Shown here: positions 1-6,479 of the stretch, in pieces
How positions within the stretch are numbered: the first letter of the stretch is position 1
How the letters are laid out: each line of letters starts with the position of its first letter
Assembly (NCBI GenBank): GCA_027012915.1
Contig: JALUYN010000593.1
Span: 1-7,337 of the forward strand
Direction of reading: 5' to 3'
Length of the DNA: 7,337 nucleotides
From: Cellvibrionaceae bacterium
GTDB lineage: Bacteria > Pseudomonadota > Gammaproteobacteria > Pseudomonadales > Cellvibrionaceae
Program-made: the position numbers and the translations under genes
Notes under the pieces: generated by a model
Databases searched by the model: none
Told to the model about the DNA's origin: nothing
Seen by the model: the letters and a program-made list of their open reading frames with translations, nothing else

Positions 1-1
1 T

Positions 2-916
2 CAGTGCCAACAGGATCTATTGAGCGTTTTGAACTCCTTGACTGAAGTCTCGGAGATTGCCGAAGCAAACAGCAGCAGCGCCGACAAGAGCCAACAGAGT
101 GTGCACACTATTGGCAATCATCTGATCAGCATTCGGGAAAACAACGGCAATGTCGCGACACTGGTGGATGATCTCACCGAAGATAGCCAGAAAGTGGCCG
201 AAGCCCTGGGTTTCATTACCGATATTGCCGACCAGACTTCACTGTTGGCGTTGAATGCCTCTATCGAAGCAGCTCGCGCCGGAGAAATGGGACGCGGTTT
301 TGCCGTAGTCGCCGACGAGGTGAAAGCGCTGGCCCAACGCACCAAGAATACCGCCGAGGAAATTACCACAACCCTCACCCACTTCCGCCAAAAGATGGAA
401 AGAATGAACACCGAGGCCGAGCGCTCCCGCCAACTCAGCGACGAAGTCAGTGCCGATGTCGAGGGCTTCCGCACCAGCTTCATGGAAGTGGCCAGCTCCG
501 CACAAGCCACCTTATCCAAAAGCTCGGAATCCACCGACCGCTCCTTTGGCACCCTGGCGAAGCTCGATCACGTCATTTACAAACAGAAGGCCTATATTGC
601 CCTGGCTGATTCAGAGGCCCACGAGCAACGCCGTTCTGTTGAAGTCAGTCACCACGACTGTCGATTGGGCAAGTGGTACTACGAAGGTACCGGATTCGAG
701 CAGTTCAGCAGTATGCCGAGCTTCTCAGCGCTGGAGCAACCACACGCCGACGTTCACAACCACGTGCATCAGGCAATCGCCGAGTTTGCTCAGGTGGACA
801 TTCGCGACGAGGAAGGCCGCCGCCGCGTTATGGACGAAATGCTCGCAACAGAACGCGCCAGTGAAGAGGTGTTGGCCTTGATAGACAGCCTCATCAACGA
901 GAAACACCGTTCCTAA
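2..916 (+). CDS. Methyl-accepting chemotaxis protein, C-terminal part, with CZB zinc-binding domain (5'-partial)
   Basis: The reading frame is open from the first bases to a TAA at 914-916, so the gene starts left of the window; the in-frame TTG at nt 20 is not a convincing start. About 304 residues are visible. Residues 1-190, counted from nt 2, form the cytoplasmic MCP signalling coiled coil. Its conserved hairpin tip includes [11 protein letters not shown] followed by EAARAGE and [15 protein letters not shown], the part that contacts CheA and CheW. The C-terminal ~110 residues resemble a chemoreceptor zinc-binding (CZB) domain: a His in [10 protein letters not shown] (about residue 190), [13 protein letters not shown] with a Cys near 220, and a His-rich [10 protein letters not shown] near 247-256. 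This matches the three-His/one-Cys zinc site known for CZB. The protein lacks an NWETF-type CheR-tethering pentapeptide and ends INEKHRS. CZB receptors are known to respond to zinc or oxidants such as HOCl; the ligand here is inferred from family only. Whether the missing N-terminus has membrane helices is unknown. Confidence 0.93.
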   Translation, partial: QCQQDLLSVLNSLTEVSEIAEANSSSADKSQQSVHTIGNHLISIRENNGNVATLVDDLTEDSQKVAEALGFITDIADQTSLLALNASIEAARAGEMGRGFAVVADEVKALAQRTKNTAEEITTTLTHFRQKMERMNTEAERSRQLSDEVSADVEGFRTSFMEVASSAQATLSKSSESTDRSFGTLAKLDHVIYKQKAYIALADSEAHEQRRSVEVSHHDCRLGKWYYEGTGFEQFSSMPSFSALEQPHADVHNHVHQAIAEFAQVDIRDEEGRRRVMDEMLATERASEEVLALIDSLINEKHRS

Positions 917-925
917 TGGACTGCT

Positions 926-979
926 CAGGGGTCTAGTCGCAGGCCCTTCCCTTCCTCATCCCCCTTCTTTAAACCCCTG
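926..979 (+). other. Weak long-loop inverted repeat downstream of the chemoreceptor
   Basis: CAGGGGT at 926-932 is the exact reverse complement of ACCCCTG at 973-979. The intervening ~40 nt are pyrimidine-rich, and the second arm is followed by TTTCACT. It lies just past the chemoreceptor stop codon and could contribute to transcription termination. The large loop and lack of a T-run make a classic intrinsic terminator unlikely. Confidence 0.2.
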
Positions 980-1006
980 TTTCACTGGGACTATTTTCAC
1001 TATACT
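977..1006 (+). promoter_or_regulatory. Candidate sigma-70 promoter of the lipoprotein gene
   Basis: TATACT at 1001-1006 matches five of six bases of the -10 consensus. It lies 46 nt before the ATG of the lipoprotein gene. The -35 region is poor: only TGTTTC at 978-983 falls at a 17-bp spacing. The 7-bp direct repeat TTTCACT occurs at 980-986 and 995-1001, overlapping the start of the -10 box, so an activator or repressor may bind here. The call rests mainly on the -10 box and position. Confidence 0.3.
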
Positions 1007-1052
1007 GGGGAAAAACAAGAATAAGACTTGCTGTATTCGGAAAGTATCGCTA

Positions 1053-1991
1053 ATGCTCAACCGTCTGATTTTATTGGCTTTTATCAGTATCTCTGCGCTG
1101 TGTATCAGCGCCTGCGACAGCTCGAATGAGCCTCAGAAGCCCACTACATCCAGCGCCAAACTGGCGCCTGCCGAACCTCAATCACAGGCCAGCCCCGCGG
1201 TCTATTGGGCAAAACCCGGCTTTGCCCCACTGTTTATTCTCAAAGGCCCCTTTAAAGAGCGCGGCATGGGCGATGAGATTTTTAGCCTGTTGCAACAGCG
1301 AACTCCCGGTTTCAAACACATCAATACGGAAGCCAACTACCCTCGCATCATCACCGAAATGCGCAAGGGCACCAATATGTGCGCGATTCTCCACCACAAT
1401 GACGAACGGGCTGAATTTATGTATTTCAGCAAACCCATTGTGATCACGCCCAGCTACCAGATCTATGTCAGCAAGAAGGGCCGCGAGGCGCTTAACGAGC
1501 GTTTCGACAGAGACGTCAGGGAGGAGTCCTTTGACACGCTGCTTTCGCGCAGCCAGGGGCTGAATATGGCTATTACTCCGAAGCAATCCTATGGACCGGA
1601 TCGCGACGGCATTATTGGCAAGTATCGCGATACTATCGAATTCAGCTACAACTTTACTGAGCAGACAACCCTGATGAAGCGACTCGCCAGTGATCGCATC
1701 GATATGGTATTGGCCTTCCCCTGGGTTTTTAACTACGAGCTGGATCTGCTGGGACTGCACTCCCACATCAGCAAGATCCACCTCACCGACATGCCGATTC
1801 ATCAGGTATCGAACATTGGCTGTGCCAAGACCAGCGTCGGCAAACAAGTCGTGGATGCCATCGACACCATGAGCCCCGCCCCTCACACCTTCCTGAAAGA
1901 GGTGGTAGTCGACTGGCTAACGCCCCAAGAAATCAGCGACTACCGCGCAGCCTATACCCAGTACTTCGAAGGTGACGGCACAGTCCACTAG
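1053..1991 (+). CDS. Lipoprotein resembling a periplasmic substrate-binding protein (TIGR02285-like)
   Basis: This is a 312-residue protein, ATG start, with GGAAAG about 8 nt upstream as a weak ribosome site. Residues 1-21 form a lipoprotein signal (one Arg, hydrophobic core, lipobox ISAC with the lipidated Cys at 21). Asp at +2 would favour inner-membrane retention by the E. coli rule. A Ser/Pro/Ala/Gln-rich linker (22-48) precedes the folded part. The sequence VYWAKPGFAPLFILKGPF near 50-67, then ANYPRIITEMRKG, MCAILHH and FMYFSKPI, matches my recollection of the TIGR02285 branch of SBP_bac_3-like proteins, which are usually orphan with no linked ABC permease. Two further cysteines, at 110 (NMCAI) and 257 (IGCAKT), could form a disulfide. 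No permease or ATPase gene is adjacent; its neighbour is a chemoreceptor, with a separate likely promoter between. A role in solute sensing rather than transport is a guess. The ligand is unknown. Confidence 0.85.
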   Translation: MLNRLILLAFISISALCISACDSSNEPQKPTTSSAKLAPAEPQSQASPAVYWAKPGFAPLFILKGPFKERGMGDEIFSLLQQRTPGFKHINTEANYPRIITEMRKGTNMCAILHHNDERAEFMYFSKPIVITPSYQIYVSKKGREALNERFDRDVREESFDTLLSRSQGLNMAITPKQSYGPDRDGIIGKYRDTIEFSYNFTEQTTLMKRLASDRIDMVLAFPWVFNYELDLLGLHSHISKIHLTDMPIHQVSNIGCAKTSVGKQVVDAIDTMSPAPHTFLKEVVVDWLTPQEISDYRAAYTQYFEGDGTVH

Positions 1992-2132
1992 AACCGCTAA
2001 CATAATCGTCACCCGTTACGACCAATCTGTCTGAAATTGTTAATTTTCAGTCTGGGATGACCATGAATGGCCACATGCATCACTTCAGCAATAATCCCGA
2101 CAGCTCTACCAGTACAACAGCTGGTTCGCTGA

Positions 2133-2291
2133 GTAATTAACCGCAAGTTCGATAAATCCAAACTCGATCTCTTGACCGATGGTCTCCCCATCGGCGTACA
2201 GTTTGCTACTCGATATGGCGAGTACCGTGTACCTCTGCTGTTGGATTTTGAACTGGAACAGGTAAATCCCTGGAAGAAAATTACCGATTAG
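2133..2291 (+). pseudogene. Amidase C-terminal remnant (body of the gene missing)
   Basis: Translated from nt 2133 (just after an in-frame TGA at 2130-2132) to a TAG at 2289-2291, this frame ends in DGLPIGVQFATRYGE, an eight-residue gap, then ELEQVNPWKK. DGLPIGVQF followed by ELEQ and PW is the characteristic C-terminal end of amidase-signature enzymes of the 6-aminohexanoate-cyclic-dimer-hydrolase type. The recognisable part begins at about nt 2175. The residues before it do not resemble the NxTGxPAxSLP segment that precedes it in intact enzymes. The Gly/Ser-rich signature and catalytic Lys and Ser residues are absent from the window, there is no start codon with a ribosome site, and the next 140 nt upstream show no amidase homology. 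The middle segment (YRVPLLLDF) appears altered from the usual form. It is most simply a gene tail left by deletion. It overlaps the 3' end of the convergent Nudix gene by 11 nt. The match is from memory of family motifs, not an alignment. Confidence 0.6.
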
Positions 2292-2763
2292 TTCGAGCGG
2301 TCCCGCCAGCACGATGGTCTTGAATCCACTGTATGGCGATGGCCCTTTGATAGGGAAATCGCCAATCGTGTTCGGCGATGGTTTGAGGGTTGACCCAAAC
2401 AACCTCTTCGACTTCCGCCCAATTTAGGGTCTTGGCAGCCACACGCTCGGCATGACAATCAAACAGATAAAAACCGTTGTCAAACTGATGCTTGAGCTTG
2501 GCAACAAGTACATCCACTCCAGCTTCCTCCCAAGTTTCACGATGGGCGGTGCACTGGGCGGACTCACCCGGCTCCGACGTACCACCTGGAAATGAGTACT
2601 TACCGCTGCGCTGTTTCACCATTAATAGCTGGCCCTCTGACACTGCCCAGCACCCGGCATTACCGGCCGCATCGACCAGCACATTTGTGCGGCAGGCAAC
2701 ACTCTCTTTCTGACAACCAAGCATAAGAAGGAAGATAGCAACAATTGAAGCGCGCAGGATCAT
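2281..2763 (-). CDS. Nudix hydrolase with lipoprotein signal peptide
   Basis: The Nudix box is complete: G, five residues, E, seven residues, then RETWEEAGV. This fits GX5EX7REUXEEXGU, with Thr at the usually aliphatic U position. From the ATG at 2761-2763 the protein has 160 residues and the box spans about 61-83. These enzymes hydrolyse nucleoside diphosphates linked to another group, using Mg2+ held by the glutamates. Residues 1-17 (MILRASIVAIFLLMLGC) form a lipoprotein signal with lipobox LMLGC, so the enzyme would be periplasmic and membrane-anchored, unusual for Nudix proteins. Four other cysteines could form two disulfides. The frame also opens at a TTG at 2812-2814, preceded by GAAAGAGA; the ATG has no clear ribosome site but gives a normal-length signal, so I prefer it. 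Similar Nudix modules occur fused to PAP2 phosphatases in Vibrio and Shewanella; no PAP2 domain is present here. It follows the Cache gene by 84 nt on the same strand, probably co-transcribed. Confidence 0.85.
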   Translation of the reverse strand: MILRASIVAIFLLMLGCQKESVACRTNVLVDAAGNAGCWAVSEGQLLMVKQRSGKYSFPGGTSEPGESAQCTAHRETWEEAGVDVLVAKLKHQFDNGFYLFDCHAERVAAKTLNWAEVEEVVWVNPQTIAEHDWRFPYQRAIAIQWIQDHRAGGTARTNR

Positions 2764-2847
2764 TGAGGTTAACCGAATAAACGAAACGGTAAGTATATCC
2801 TGAACTCGTGACAAATCTCTTTCAGTCGCGCCAAGAAATCTGCGCGG

Positions 2848-3774
2848 TTAATAGCGATTGATGGCCAGGTACATCAGGCTGGCCACTAACAGAGTAATCG
2901 CCAAACTGACACTGAGATTGATCCAGAGGATATTGCGCACCGAGTCGTCCACTGTCTGACGCTGTTCGACCAACAGATACCAACCTAACTCCTGAATAAA
3001 CTGCGCTTTTAGAAACACAAACTGATCATCGCGAAGGTAATTGTAGGTCCCCTTGCGACTACTTAGAACCCGAGCGGCAATTTCGCCAATACCCTCGGCT
3101 TTACGAATATTGTCGCTGTCATCAAAACTCGAACCCTTGAGCACAACATGGCCTTCGCGATCAACAAAGTAAACGCGACAATCAAAGCTCCTTTGATAGG
3201 TATCGATCATTTTTCCCAAAGTATCGGAACTGAGGCCAACCCCAATCACCCCCAAAAAATCTCGGGCGCGATTGTAGATTTTGTGATTAACAAAGAACGT
3301 CATTCGATTGGCTGCTGCAGCGTCGACATCCAGGTTAACTTCAAAATCTGCCGACGAATGTTTTATGCGGAAGTACCACTGATCCGCTGCTGAGTTTTTA
3401 TCGAGCTGTCGCACAATGCCGTCGGGGTGATAGTAGTTGTATCCGGCATCGGAAATATAAAACGCCGTTTCCGCCTGATTGTGTTCTTTTATCGACTTCA
3501 AATATTCAACGATTTTCTCGCTATTGCGCTCACCGCTTTCTATCCAATCCATGACAAAGGTGTCGCGCGCCATGTGCGCCGACAGGGTAATGGGCTGCAG
3601 CAAATCGCGCTGAACCTGAGAATGGATGTTGCTGCTGGTAATCTCCAAGGTATTGCTTTGAATATACTTGGTGAGAGATTCGTTGGCGACCAGATAGCTG
3701 ATCACACTGATACCGCTGAAGCCCAGCAGCAAAATGCAGCATATGGAAACGATAAACAGCGTTCTTCGTGACAT
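2848..3774 (-). CDS. Two-TM Cache-domain sensor lacking an output domain
   Basis: This is a 308-residue membrane protein. TM1 is at about 5-29 (FIVSICCILLLGFSGISVIS), preceded by SRR. A ~250-residue periplasmic part has double-Cache character, with YYHPDGIVRQLD, DQWYFRI, MTFFVNHKIYN and GVIGVGLSSDTLGKMI. TM2 is at about 283-304 (WINLSVSLAITLLVASLMYL), followed by AINRY and a TAA. Close relatives I recall carry a GGDEF or other signalling domain directly after TM2, often through a linker beginning RYQ. Here the frame ends exactly where Gln would be, so a CAA-to-TAA change or a deletion is possible. Free-standing Cache membrane proteins also exist, so it may be functional with a partner. Start: ATG at 3772-3774 with AAGGG ten nt upstream. 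I saw no convincing promoter in the ~100 nt before it. It lies downstream of the TonB receptor, separated by a strong hairpin, and its reading frame is the same as that of the Nudix gene. Confidence 0.85.
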   Translation of the reverse strand: MSRRTLFIVSICCILLLGFSGISVISYLVANESLTKYIQSNTLEITSSNIHSQVQRDLLQPITLSAHMARDTFVMDWIESGERNSEKIVEYLKSIKEHNQAETAFYISDAGYNYYHPDGIVRQLDKNSAADQWYFRIKHSSADFEVNLDVDAAAANRMTFFVNHKIYNRARDFLGVIGVGLSSDTLGKMIDTYQRSFDCRVYFVDREGHVVLKGSSFDDSDNIRKAEGIGEIAARVLSSRKGTYNYLRDDQFVFLKAQFIQELGWYLLVEQRQTVDDSVRNILWINLSVSLAITLLVASLMYLAINRY

Positions 3775-3874
3775 GGTGCACGAACCCTTATCTGTAGAAT
3801 GTGAGGCCTGAGATGTGATGGCTATGGTTTACAGATTAGCAGATAGCGGACGGGGCGGCTGGGAAGACCAGGAA

Positions 3875-3911
3875 ATAGGGGTTGGAGTAGCAAAGCTACT
3901 CCAACCCCTAT
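3875..3911 (-). terminator. Perfect 17-bp hairpin, likely terminator of the TonB receptor gene
   Basis: Nt 3875-3891 are an exact reverse complement of 3895-3911, with a 3-nt loop (AAA on plus, TTT on minus). On the minus strand the hairpin begins nine nt after the receptor stop codon (TAG at 3921-3923). The stem contains GGGG and CCCC blocks. The following run is only TTT then CC, so the T-tract is weak, but stem length and position favour termination. It would insulate the Cache gene from receptor transcription. The structure could also protect the receptor mRNA 3' end. Confidence 0.65.
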
Positions 3912-3920
3912 CGTTATTCC

Positions 3921-6266
3921 CTAGAAGCGATAGCGTGTAGACAGACTGAGTTCACGACCACGAGAGTAGATACCCTCATAGGTCTGGAAAGCATCACCGA
4001 TAATACCGGTAATCAGGTATTTTTCATCGGTAAGATTTTTAGCGGTCAGCTGCACTGCCCAACTGTCGTCGGGACTGTTCCAGGTCAAGTTGGCATTCAC
4101 CAGGTCGTAGGCGTCCTGGGCGATCTGCTCGCTGTTGAAAGAGTCCATATACTCCTTGGAGCGATAGGACCAATCGACCCGTGCGGTCCAGGCGCCAATA
4201 TCAGTAATCCAGTCGTGGGTCAGAGCGACATTGGCGGTATGCTCGGCAACGCGCTCAAACTCATTGCTCTTGGTAAGGAAAGTCTCCGCCGTGTCCACAT
4301 CATCGTAGCGCGGGTTCAACCAACCGTAGCTCGCCTCCAGCAACCAGCCTTCGGCAACCAACACGTTGGCCTCGAGCTCCCAACCTGTAATTTTGGCTGA
4401 GGCAGCATTCTTGGTCACAGGCGCCACACTGGTGAATACCTGAACCTGCATATCATCGTAGACGGTATGGAAGATGGCACCGTTAATGCGTAGGCGATTA
4501 TCCCAGCCGTCGTACTTGAAACCAATTTCGTAGGCGTCAACAAATTCAGGGTCGAAGTCCGGAATCAACTCAAGATCTGTGGCGCCTGCCGGGGCGGTTG
4601 CGCCAGCCACTTGCGGTGGAAATACACGCTGGGAGAAACCGCCACTTTTGAAGCCTTCCGAATAGCTAACATAAGTCATTAGCTCATCACTCCAGCGATA
4701 GGAGATATTCAGCATAGGGGTGGTTTCTTTAATATCGGTGGTCTTACGAACATTAGGGAGAACGCGAACACCCGCTTGCATAAACGGTGCGTCCAGCAGT
4801 GGATGCCCAGAACCAGCGAAATAGTTCTGATAGATAATCTGATCGGGCAAGAAGGATTTTTCTTCGTCGGTATAACGCAACCCAAGGGTAACACTCAAGG
4901 CGTTGGTGAAGTCGTAAGTTACCTGACCAAACAGCGCGGTACTGGTGTTATCGAATTCACCACCACTACGGAAATTGGAAACGGTGAAATCCAGAGTGTT
5001 GACGTTATCGCCAGTTTCGTCGAAGTAGTAAGCTCCCAGAATCCAGTTCAAACGGGCATCATCGCTACTGCCCAGCAATTGAAACTCCTGAGTGATTTGA
5101 GTCTGTTCCAGAGTATCGTGAAATTGACTGATACGATGAGGCGAATGATCGCCATCGCGGCTGAATTCGCTGTCCAGGTCGCGCCAGGAGCTGATGGACT
5201 TCAGAGTTAAGTTGTCGTCGATATCCCAAGTCACCGTCAGACTGGAGGTGGTCAGATCAGACTCGGATATTGCCGGTGCAGTACCGGCATTCTCGTCTTT
5301 GCCCAGGTTGTAGCGCAGATCGTAACAACCTGGCACCGCCAAATTGATTGGCGCAGCAGGAGTTGCACAGGGAGGTGCCATGCCACCGCCGTTTGCCCCG
5401 ACGTTGTGTATTACAGCCATGGGCGGCGTATCGGGATCAATTGGATTGCCCAGGTTTATATCAATCAAAGACATCGCAGGGCCATTCTCGCGATCACGTG
5501 TGTGATCGACCGTAAAAAACACTTCTAGATTATCCTGCGGCGTCCACAGGAAATTGGCGCGACCTACCTGGGTATCATCGTCCCCCAGTTCCACGCCGTC
5601 GAGGCGTTCCACATAGCCGTCCTGCTTCATGCTGGCGATGGCAAAGTTGCTCAGCAGCTCATCACTGATGGGAACATCAACACTGGCTTTTAGACGACGA
5701 GCCGAGTCAGTACCAACACTGACATCCACCTTGCCACCAAATTCTGCTTCAGGACGTCGGGTAGTGATATTGATTGCGCCACCAATGGTATTGCGACCAA
5801 ACAATGTGCCCTGAGGACCGCGCAGCACTTCAACTTGTTGCACATCGACCAGATCCAGAATCGCGCCGACGGAGCGTGCGATATACACGCCATCTACGTA
5901 AAGGCCCACACCGGGCTCAGTGGTAGGCAGAAACTCTTTCTGCCCAATACCACGGATATAAATAGACGCTGCATTGCTGGCGCCGCCGAAACTCGGGTTG
6001 TTTTGAAAACTCATATTCGGTGAGTGCGCCGCCAGGTCATCGAGTTTAGTTACACCACGCATTTCCATATCTTCGCCACTGAAGGCCGACACCGCGATGG
6101 GGGTATCCTGAAGGCTCTCTTGGCGCTTACGGGCCGTCACAGTCACTTCTTCAAGTCCGGCAAACTCGGCTGCTTCGGCGCTTACATGAATGGAAAATAG
6201 TGGAGCGGATACCGCCAAAGCCAGAAGGCTCTTGGTAAATCCAGGCAGGGTCATTCTTGGGGTCAT
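3921..6266 (-). CDS. TonB-dependent outer-membrane receptor
   Basis: This is a complete 781-residue TonB-dependent receptor, a normal length for the family. Residues 1-30 are a Sec signal with likely cleavage after HVSA. The TonB box is LEEVTVTAR (38-46). The plug domain (about 52-170) has SIYIRGIGQ, GLYVDGVYIAR, then VEVLRGPQGTLFGRNTIGGAINI at 145-167. The rest is a 22-strand beta-barrel ending in STRYRF with a terminal Phe, the usual outer-membrane insertion signal; a NLTDEKY motif lies near the end. Two cysteines at 300 and 314 lie in a Gly/Pro-rich stretch, probably a disulfide-closed extracellular loop. The protein uses TonB-ExbB-ExbD energy to import a scarce ligand. This subfamily is heavily expanded in marine and sphingomonad-like bacteria and its ligands (siderophores, sugars, aromatics, sterols) cannot be told from sequence. 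Start: ATG at 6264-6266 with GAGAAG close upstream; a second ATG four codons on is less well placed. It diverges from the trpB-like gene. Confidence 0.97.
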   Translation of the reverse strand: MTPRMTLPGFTKSLLALAVSAPLFSIHVSAEAAEFAGLEEVTVTARKRQESLQDTPIAVSAFSGEDMEMRGVTKLDDLAAHSPNMSFQNNPSFGGASNAASIYIRGIGQKEFLPTTEPGVGLYVDGVYIARSVGAILDLVDVQQVEVLRGPQGTLFGRNTIGGAINITTRRPEAEFGGKVDVSVGTDSARRLKASVDVPISDELLSNFAIASMKQDGYVERLDGVELGDDDTQVGRANFLWTPQDNLEVFFTVDHTRDRENGPAMSLIDINLGNPIDPDTPPMAVIHNVGANGGGMAPPCATPAAPINLAVPGCYDLRYNLGKDENAGTAPAISESDLTTSSLTVTWDIDDNLTLKSISSWRDLDSEFSRDGDHSPHRISQFHDTLEQTQITQEFQLLGSSDDARLNWILGAYYFDETGDNVNTLDFTVSNFRSGGEFDNTSTALFGQVTYDFTNALSVTLGLRYTDEEKSFLPDQIIYQNYFAGSGHPLLDAPFMQAGVRVLPNVRKTTDIKETTPMLNISYRWSDELMTYVSYSEGFKSGGFSQRVFPPQVAGATAPAGATDLELIPDFDPEFVDAYEIGFKYDGWDNRLRINGAIFHTVYDDMQVQVFTSVAPVTKNAASAKITGWELEANVLVAEGWLLEASYGWLNPRYDDVDTAETFLTKSNEFERVAEHTANVALTHDWITDIGAWTARVDWSYRSKEYMDSFNSEQIAQDAYDLVNANLTWNSPDDSWAVQLTAKNLTDEKYLITGIIGDAFQTYEGIYSRGRELSLSTRYRF

Positions 6267-6301
6267 GGTCTTCTCAATAGCTGAATAGCAAAAGGCTTTT
6301 A

Positions 6302-6307
6302 ATTATT
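6302..6307 (-). promoter_or_regulatory. Possible -10 element for the TonB receptor gene
   Basis: On the minus strand AATAAT lies 35 nt upstream of the receptor ATG, within CACAATAATTAAAAG. It matches five of six bases of the sigma-70 -10 box. No good -35 hexamer sits 16-18 bp further upstream, so expression may need an activator. Confidence 0.2.
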
Positions 6308-6366
6308 GTGGGATGTCGTCTTCGATCCTTGAAATCTGACCAGAATCAAACAACCCATTTTTTGTG

Positions 6367-6389
6367 GGGTCATGCTACCAATTTGACCC
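6367..6389. promoter_or_regulatory. GGGTCA / TGACCC inverted repeat in the divergent control region
   Basis: GGGTCA at 6367-6372 is the exact reverse complement of TGACCC at 6384-6389, with 11 bp between the arms. Arm centres are about 17 bp apart, so a dimeric regulator would bind on roughly similar faces of the helix. It lies between the receptor and trpB-like start sites, upstream of the candidate trpB-like promoter. The protein that binds is unknown. Confidence 0.35.
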
Positions 6390-6410
6390 ATCCACTGCAA
6401 AAAGCCGCGG

Positions 6411-6427
6411 GTGACAAGGGCTGTCAC
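6411..6427. promoter_or_regulatory. GTGACA-N5-TGTCAC operator-like palindrome overlapping the -35 box
   Basis: GTGACA at 6411-6416 and TGTCAC at 6422-6427 are perfect 6-bp inverted arms around AGGGC. Seventeen bp is a usual size for a dimeric repressor site. The left arm is also the candidate -35 hexamer of the trpB-like gene, so binding would block RNA polymerase. A second, outer pair, AGCCGC (6403-6408) and GCGGCT (6443-6448), flanks it asymmetrically. The regulator is not identifiable. Confidence 0.45.
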
Positions 6428-6440
6428 AATGTTCAATAAT
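6411..6440 (+). promoter_or_regulatory. Candidate sigma-70 promoter of the trpB-like gene
   Basis: The -35 is GTGACA (6411-6416, five of six against TTGACA) and the -10 is AATAAT (6435-6440, five of six against TATAAT), with an 18-bp spacer. The predicted start near 6447 gives a leader of about 45 nt. That leader contains a small perfect hairpin, GCCAA (6451-6455) and TTGGC (6462-6466), ahead of the ribosome site. No leader peptide with tandem Trp codons is visible, so classic trp attenuation is not supported. Confidence 0.45.
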
Positions 6441-6479
6441 GAGCGGCTAAGCCAACCACGATTGGCCACAACCTGCGCA

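Noticed and set aside
20..22. TTG at nt 20 as the true start of the chemoreceptor
   Set aside because: The frame continues upstream to the window edge, there is no ribosome site, and the signalling coiled coil would be cut short.
1182..1886. 234-codon minus-strand frame inside the lipoprotein gene
   Set aside because: It is the antisense shadow of a clearly coding plus-strand gene with signal peptide and family motifs.
2033..2048. AAATT-GTT-AATTT dyad after the lipoprotein gene as a terminator
   Set aside because: The stem is five A/T pairs with no T-run, too weak to support the call.
2005..2139. Plus-strand open stretch containing MTMNGHMHHFSNN
   Set aside because: It is short, has no ribosome site, ends at TAA, resembles no family I know, and directly precedes the amidase remnant in a different frame.
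2106..2402. 98-codon minus-strand frame
   Set aside because: It covers the amidase tail in antisense and the Nudix 3' end in another frame; there is no ribosome site and no recognisable motif.
6383..6388. TTGACC as a -35 box for the trpB-like gene
   Set aside because: It matches five of six bases, but no -10 hexamer follows at 16-18 bp, where the sequence is GC-rich.
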